A stretch of 64,000 nucleotides of DNA from Glycomyces harbinensis. Lineage in GTDB: Bacteria; Actinomycetota; Actinomycetes; Mycobacteriales; Micromonosporaceae. The stretch spans positions 434,001 to 498,000 of the forward strand of contig NZ_FNAD01000002.1 in the NCBI RefSeq assembly GCF_900101745.1, in the 5' to 3' direction. The notes under the pieces were generated by a model. It saw only the letters and a list, made by a program, of their open reading frames with translations, was not told where the DNA came from and did no database searches. Below, one piece after another: positions 59,699 through 64,000 of this stretch (positions are counted from its first letter, which is position 1; the number at the start of each line of letters is the position of its first letter). The position numbers were made by a program, and so were the translations under genes.

Positions 59699-60307
59699 TC
59701 ACGTCGCGGTGCGCAGGCCCTGGACGAGGGCCGTCGATGATCGCCTGGCCGCTTCCAGGCGCGACTCGCGTTCGTCCTCGGGTGCGGCGGCGACCCAGCG
59801 GGAGGCGTCGGCGAGGGCGCCGTTGAGCATGGTCGCGAGCACGACCGGCGTCACGTCCGCGGCCACGATGCCCCGCGCCCTGCCCTCCTGCACGACCTCG
59901 GCGAGCGTGGCGATGCAGGCGGCGGCGGTCTCCTCGATGGCGTCCGGGAGCACCGCGGGGGCGTCGGTGAACATGATCCGCTGGAACTCCGGCGTCTGGG
60001 TCTTCTCGATGTAGGCGCGCCCGCGCTCGGCCAGCGCGTCGAGCGGGTCGTCGTTCCCCCGCAGGATCGCCTTCAGCTGCACGCACAGCTCGTCGTCGAG
60101 CCTGCGCACGACCGCTTCGAGCAGCCCGCTCTTGCCCCCGAAGTGGTGGTAGAGCGCGCCGCGCGTCAGCCCGACCGAGCCGGTGAGGTCGTCCATCGAG
60201 GTCGCGGCGTAGCCGTGCGACCCGAAGTGCTCGCGCCCGGCCGCGATGAGCTGCTCGCGGGTCCGGTCGAGCATCTCCGCCCGGGTGCGCCGCGCCGTCT
60301 TGACCAT
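59699..60307 (-). CDS. TetR-family repressor
   Basis: A 202-residue regulator: HTH at ~15-60 (ARRTRAEMLDRTREQLIAAG, SMDDLTGSVGLTRGALYHHF) and a ligand-binding helical C-terminus. Divergent from an MFS exporter, with matched operators between them (60364-60412). Likely represses itself and the exporter until a drug or metabolite binds. GGGAGGA precedes the ATG. Confidence 0.92.
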   Translation of the reverse strand: MVKTARRTRAEMLDRTREQLIAAGREHFGSHGYAATSMDDLTGSVGLTRGALYHHFGGKSGLLEAVVRRLDDELCVQLKAILRGNDDPLDALAERGRAYIEKTQTPEFQRIMFTDAPAVLPDAIEETAAACIATLAEVVQEGRARGIVAADVTPVVLATMLNGALADASRWVAAAPEDERESRLEAARRSSTALVQGLRTAT

Positions 60308-60340
60308 GGGTCCTCCCTGCCTCCGGTTCCATCGTAGGCC

Positions 60341-60412
60341 GCATACGCGACGCGGGCGAGTTTGCATACGCCGCGTATGCGAGTTACCGTCATCGGCATA
60401 CGCCATGTATGT
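60341..60412. promoter_or_regulatory. TetR operator array
   Basis: Site 1 (60364-60380) is a perfect 17-bp palindrome with arms GCATACG/CGTATGC. Site 2 (60396-60412) matches it at 14 of 17 positions. A half-site GCATACGCG lies at 60341-60349. All are between the divergent repressor and exporter genes. Confidence 0.75.
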
Positions 60413-60436
60413 CAATTTCGATGATCGGACGGTTCG

Positions 60437-61636
60437 ATGTCCTCCGCAACAGCACTCCGCGCGGGCGAGGCGCCCGCGACTCCGGCGCCCTTCCGATGGG
60501 CGCCGGTCCTCGCGGTCGCGCTGAGCACCTTCAGCGTCGTCACCGCCGAGATGATGCCCGTCGGCCTGCTCACCCCGATCGCCGGCGCCCTCGGCGTCGC
60601 GCCGGGCACGGCCGGGACCTCGCTGACCATCACCGGCGTCATCGCCGCCGTGGTCGCGATGTTCACCCCGCCCCTCATCGGCCGCGCCGACCGGCGCACG
60701 GTCCTGGTCGCGTTCCTGGCCCTGCTCGCCCTCGGCAACGCCCTCAGCGCCGTCGCGACGTCCTTCGCCGTGTTCGCCGCGGGCCGCGTGCTCATCGGCG
60801 TCGCGATGGGCGTCGTCTGGTCGCTCGCCGGGGGCACCGGCCCGCGGCTCGCCGACGAGCGCCACGTCGGGCGCGCGATGACCGTCATCTTCTCCGGGGT
60901 CTCGATCGCCATGGTCGCGGGCGTCCCGCTCGGCACGTTCGCCGCCGATCTGTGGGGCTGGCGCGCCGCCTTCCACGGCCTCGCCGGACTGAGCCTGGTC
61001 GCGGCCGGCGCGGTGCTCATCACGCTGCCGCGCTTGAAGGTCGCGCACCGCAGCGAGCTGCGGGGGATGCTCACCCCGCTGCGCCACCCCGGCGTCGCCA
61101 CCGGCCTGGTCATCACCGCCCTGGTCGTGATCGGCCACTTCGCGGCCTACACGTACGTGCGGCCCGTGCTGGAGACCGGCCCCGGCATGACCGCGATGCT
61201 CATCGTCGCGGCGCTCGCGGTGTTCGGCGCGGCCGGCGTCCTCGGCAACTTCGCGATCGGCGCCCTCGCCGCGCGCGACCCGCGCGCCGCCCTGCTCATC
61301 GCGCTCGGCGGCATCGCGATCGCCGCGGCGCTCCTGCCGGTGGCCGTCGCCGGTGCCGCGGCCGCGCTCGTGGTGCTCGCCCTGTGGGGCTTCACCTACG
61401 GCTCGGTCACCGTCTCGACGCAGTCGTGGATCCGCGTCGCCGACCCCGCGCAGCTCGAGCGCAGCTCCGGACTGTGGTCGGGGGTCTTCAACGGCGGCAT
61501 CGCCGTCGGCGCGCTGCTGGGCGGGGCGGTGTTCGACCGGACGGACGGTGCGACGGTCCTGTGGATCGCCGCGGGCATCGTGCTCGCCGGCCTGGCCGTC
61601 ACGCTGGCGAGGCGGCCGCGGACCGACCGCGACTGA
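60437..61636 (+). CDS. MFS drug-type exporter
   Basis: A 399-residue, twelve-helix transporter. FSVVTAEMMPVGLLTPIA in helix 1, GRADRRTVLVAFLALLAL and GVAMGVVWSLAGGTGPRLA resemble Bcr/CmlA- or purine-efflux (PbuE/NepI)-like DHA1 exporters. The divergent TetR and its operators indicate ligand-induced expression. No strong ribosome binding site is seen before ATG 60437. Confidence 0.9.
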   Translation: MSSATALRAGEAPATPAPFRWAPVLAVALSTFSVVTAEMMPVGLLTPIAGALGVAPGTAGTSLTITGVIAAVVAMFTPPLIGRADRRTVLVAFLALLALGNALSAVATSFAVFAAGRVLIGVAMGVVWSLAGGTGPRLADERHVGRAMTVIFSGVSIAMVAGVPLGTFAADLWGWRAAFHGLAGLSLVAAGAVLITLPRLKVAHRSELRGMLTPLRHPGVATGLVITALVVIGHFAAYTYVRPVLETGPGMTAMLIVAALAVFGAAGVLGNFAIGALAARDPRAALLIALGGIAIAAALLPVAVAGAAAALVVLALWGFTYGSVTVSTQSWIRVADPAQLERSSGLWSGVFNGGIAVGALLGGAVFDRTDGATVLWIAAGIVLAGLAVTLARRPRTDRD

Positions 61637-61670
61637 CGCCGGCGGGCCGCCTTCGGTGCCCGTGCATCAG

Positions 61671-61695
61671 AAAGGCCCTGCATTGCAGGGCCTTT
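61671..61695. terminator. Bidirectional terminator between exporter and tRNA
   Basis: A perfect 11-bp stem (61671-61681 with 61685-61695) and 3-nt loop, followed by TT on the plus strand and flanked by A/T bases on both sides. Confidence 0.85.
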
Positions 61696-61700
61696 TTCTG

Positions 61701-61774
61701 TAGGGCAGGCAGGACTTGAACCCGCGACCCAGGGATTATGAGTCCCCTGCTCTAACCAGCTGAGCTACTGCCCC
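61701..61774 (-). tRNA. tRNA with CAU anticodon (Met elongator or Ile2)
   Basis: A complete 74-nt cloverleaf on the minus strand: acceptor GGGGCAG/CTGCCCT (first pair G-U), D stem GCTC/GAGC, anticodon stem GGGGA/TCCCT with loop CTCATAA, and T arm GCGGG-TTCAAGT-CCTGC; discriminator A. No CCA is encoded. The CAU anticodon means elongator Met or, if lysidine-modified, Ile (AUA). GACTCATAATC and GGTCGC-GGTTCAAGTCC segments resemble E. coli tRNA-Ile2, but the acceptor differs, so identity is open. It is not the initiator (normal 1-72 pairing apart from G-U). Confidence 0.92.
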
Positions 61775-62069
61775 GAGCGGGCAATATCCTCTCACACCGC
61801 GTGGCCGCGCGGTGGCCCAAGGGGGTTCGACGGCCGAGGCGGGTCGCCACCGCCGCGGCGAAGTGTTGCAAGATATTCACGGGAGTCGAATCAGCCGGCA
61901 ACGGCCGCGTGAAAGACCGAGGTCGGCCACGGTCCGGCGCCGGTAACATCTGAGCCACATTTGCAACGGTTCTATAACGAGGACTGCTCTAGTCAGCAAG
62001 GTCTCCTTAAGATGCGACTCACTCCCGCCGTTTCGTGTTTCTCGAACATTGCACACGAGGCGGGTTCCG
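61775..62069 (+). promoter_or_regulatory. Upstream region of livH operon
   Basis: About 295 nt without a gene. TATAAC at 61973-61978 is the best -10 candidate, giving a ~90-nt leader; no good -35 at 17-18 nt. A T-rich patch precedes it (ACATTTGCAACGGTTC). I see no riboswitch or clear operator. Confidence 0.35.
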
Positions 62070-63485
62070 ATGCCCGAAACCTCCCGAGGGGGCCCATTGA
62101 GACGTGCAGTGCTGTTGTTGTCGGCTGCGTTCGCCGGCCTGTTGCTGGTATTGGGGGTGAACAGCAGCGCGGGTGCGCAAGAGACGCTCGGCGTCCGCGG
62201 CACCCTGGAGAATCAGCAGGACGAACCCGTGGCAGGGGTCTCGATCACCGTCGCCGACGAATCCGGGACCGAAATCGCCACGGTCCAGAGCGCCGAAGAC
62301 GGCACCTGGGCCGTCCCGCTCGAAGCCGAGGGGACCTATGTGGTCACCCTCGACGAATCGACCCTGCCCGACGGGCTGCTCGTTCGCAACGGCCGGCCGC
62401 AGCTCGAAGTCGAGGTCAACGCCGATCGGACCGTCCTGTTCCCGCTCGACACCCAACTCGCCGAGGGCGTCACGCCCGAAGACCCCGGCGAGTCCTCCTC
62501 CGACGAAGGCGGTGAAAGCACCGAACCCGGCGACGACGCCTCCAGCGAAGAAGCCGAAGAGGCCGCCGACGGCGAAGCCCTCGGCGAGATCGAGGACGAG
62601 GGCGGCGCCACCCGCGCCGTCAGCCTCCTGGTCTCCGGCCTGCACTTCGGCCTCATGATCGCCCTCGCGGCGGTCGGACTCTCCATGGTCTTCGGCACCA
62701 CCGGACTCACCAACTTCGCCCACGGCGACCTGGTGACCTTCGGCGGCGTCATCGCCCTGCTGTTCAACATCACCTTCGGCCTGCCCGTGTGGCTCGCGGC
62801 CATCGCCGCGGTCGTACTCGGGGCCGCCTTCGGCTGGGCGCAGGACTGGGGCCTGTGGAAACCGCTGCGCGACCGCGGGACCGGCCTGGTCTCGATGATG
62901 ATCATCTCGATCGGCGTGGCCATGCTCATCCGCTACGCCACCCTGTTCTTCGTCGGCGGCGAACGCCAGCGCTACGACGAGTACGTCGGCCAGAAGCCCT
63001 GGGACTTCGGCTGGCTCGTGATCACGCCCAAGGAGGTCGCCACCGGCTCCATCGCCCTCGTCGTCTGCGTCCTGGTCGGGCTCGCGCTCATGTTCACCAG
63101 GCTCGGCAAGGCGACGCGGGCGGTGTCGGACAACCCGTCCCTGGCCGCGTCCACGGGCATCGACGTCAACCGGGTCATCCGCCTGGTGTGGACGATCGGC
63201 GGCGCGCTCGCGGCCATGTCCGGCGTGTTCCTGTCCATCAGCGACGGCGTCAAGTTCGACATGGGCCAGCACCTGCTGCTCCTGGTCTTCGCCGCGGTGG
63301 TCCTCGGCGGGCTGGGGACCGCGTTCGGCGCGTTCCTCGGCGCCATGATCATCGGCGTGTTCGTGCAGATGTCGACCCTCGTGGTCGCGCCCGAGCTGAA
63401 ATACGTCGGCGCGCTGGCCGTCCTCATCATCATCATGCTCACCCGTCCCCAGGGCATCCTGGGCCGCCGCGAGCGAATCGGTTAG
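62070..63485 (+). CDS. livH: Branched-chain amino-acid ABC permease LivH with added N-terminal domain
   Basis: A 471-residue protein. Residues ~1-37 are a signal peptide (RRAVLLLSAAFAGLLLVLGV, cleavage near SSAGA). Residues ~38-125 form an extracytoplasmic carboxypeptidase-regulatory-like/prealbumin-type beta domain (LENQQDEPVAGVSITVADES, GTYVVTLDESTLPDG). An acidic Glu/Ser linker follows (~130-180), then the eight-helix LivH permease core (GLSMVFGTTGLTNFAHGDLV, VVLGGLGTAFGAFLGAMIIG). Typical LivH lacks the first ~180 residues. Followed at 11 nt by livM. Confidence 0.88.
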   Translation: MPETSRGGPLRRAVLLLSAAFAGLLLVLGVNSSAGAQETLGVRGTLENQQDEPVAGVSITVADESGTEIATVQSAEDGTWAVPLEAEGTYVVTLDESTLPDGLLVRNGRPQLEVEVNADRTVLFPLDTQLAEGVTPEDPGESSSDEGGESTEPGDDASSEEAEEAADGEALGEIEDEGGATRAVSLLVSGLHFGLMIALAAVGLSMVFGTTGLTNFAHGDLVTFGGVIALLFNITFGLPVWLAAIAAVVLGAAFGWAQDWGLWKPLRDRGTGLVSMMIISIGVAMLIRYATLFFVGGERQRYDEYVGQKPWDFGWLVITPKEVATGSIALVVCVLVGLALMFTRLGKATRAVSDNPSLAASTGIDVNRVIRLVWTIGGALAAMSGVFLSISDGVKFDMGQHLLLLVFAAVVLGGLGTAFGAFLGAMIIGVFVQMSTLVVAPELKYVGALAVLIIIMLTRPQGILGRRERIG

Positions 63486-63496
63486 GAGGCCACGCG

Positions 63497-64000
63497 ATGG
63501 ATTGGCAATTCGTATTCAGCCAGGCGCTGACGCAGGCCATCGGGCCGACCATGCTCGTGTACGCCCTCGGCGCGATCGGCCTGAACCTCCAGTTCGGGTA
63601 CACGGGTCTGCTCAACTTCGGTCAGGCCGCGTTCGCCGCCATGGGCGCGTACGGTCTGGCGCTCGCGGTGGTGTCCTTCGGGCTGCCGTTCTGGTGGGGC
63701 ATCGCGATCGGGCTCGTCGCCGCGGTCGTGATGGCGCTGCTGCTGGGCATACCGACACTGCGGCTGCGGGCCGACTACCTGGCGATCGTGACGATCGCCG
63801 CGGCGGAGATCGTGCGGCGGCTCGCCCGCGCCACGGTCTGGTCGGACACCACCGGCGGTTCGGACGGGATGCGCGGCTTCTCGGAGCCGTTCTTCGCGAT
63901 GAACCCGTGGCCCGAGGAGGGGAACTGGTCGTTCCTGTTCATCTCCATGGAGCACGGCCGGCTCACCGTCGACCTCGGCATCGTCGACTTCCAGTACTCC
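63497..64000 (+). CDS. livM: Branched-chain amino-acid ABC permease LivM, partial
   Basis: The first 168 codons of the second permease; it runs off the right edge. GAIGLNLQFGYTGLLNFGQA and LLGIPTLRLRADYLAIVTIA match LivM. TAGGAGG precedes the ATG, 11 nt after livH. The ATPases LivG/LivF and a binding protein are expected downstream, outside the window. Confidence 0.9.
   Translation, partial: MDWQFVFSQALTQAIGPTMLVYALGAIGLNLQFGYTGLLNFGQAAFAAMGAYGLALAVVSFGLPFWWGIAIGLVAAVVMALLLGIPTLRLRADYLAIVTIAAAEIVRRLARATVWSDTTGGSDGMRGFSEPFFAMNPWPEEGNWSFLFISMEHGRLTVDLGIVDFQYS

Overview
The window is GC-rich, densely coded DNA from an actinobacterium (Actinomycetota). Evidence: very high GC; many GTG starts; a mycothiol-type maleylpyruvate isomerase-family protein; a SARP/AfsR-type regulator; a ClgR-PspA-PspM module; and the gene order thyX-dapA-rnj ... 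ftsK-rimO-pgsA-clgR-pspA, which is shared with mycobacteria and streptomycetes. A Glycomyces/Micromonospora-like lineage would fit, but sequence reading alone does not settle the genus.

Layout. 1-4.2 kb: the end of a beta-carbonic anhydrase, a NurA-like protein, a secreted transglycosylase-like protein, and a PadR regulator with two HAAS-domain membrane proteins. 4.2-10.2 kb: gltX with an FAH-family enzyme, a small membrane protein, a secreted beta-propeller protein, and cimA preceded by a possible attenuator. 10.3-19.5 kb: an LPXTG surface protein, then clgR-pspA-pspM (envelope stress), rimO-pgsA, a lipoprotein and ftsK. The cinA gene often found between pgsA and clgR is absent. 19.5-26.2 kb: an SDR, two tandem proline-rich membrane paralogues, vapBC, and thyX/dapA/rnj. 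26.4-30.3 kb: an RHH regulator with a DUF4097 protein, a DUF2752 protein, a two-copy repeat, an LppM-like lipoprotein and a membrane protein. 30.3-36.8 kb: ribF, rpsO, pnp, pepR and dapB on the minus strand. 37-43.8 kb: a PLD-like secreted protein, a CUT1 sugar importer divergent from a GH1 beta-glucosidase with a CebR-like operator between them, and a ThiE/TenI-like protein. 44-51.7 kb: mostly single genes (mycothiol-type isomerase, YibE/F, LysR plus aminotransferase, DUF1707-like, pterin dehydratase, second carbonic anhydrase, HxlR, DUF1445). 51.9-61.6 kb: a large SARP regulator, MDR and SDR oxidoreductases, two MFS exporters and three further regulators (MmyB-like, TetR, and a GNAT enzyme nearby). 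61.7-64 kb: a CAU tRNA and the start of a livHM branched-chain amino-acid importer.

Regulatory logic is unusually readable here. Almost every convergent pair is separated by a perfect GC-rich hairpin, or even shares overlapping stop codons. Many genes appear to be leaderless: a TAnnnT -10 element lies 6-7 nt before the start codon and no Shine-Dalgarno is seen. Perfect or near-perfect inverted repeats sit at the PadR, RHH, HxlR, MmyB-like and TetR promoters. I found no CRISPR array, prophage or insertion sequence, and no clear example of a wholly new system. The best leads are the regulatory sites, the leader of cimA, the 99-bp-spaced repeat, and the LivH permease with an added extracytoplasmic domain.
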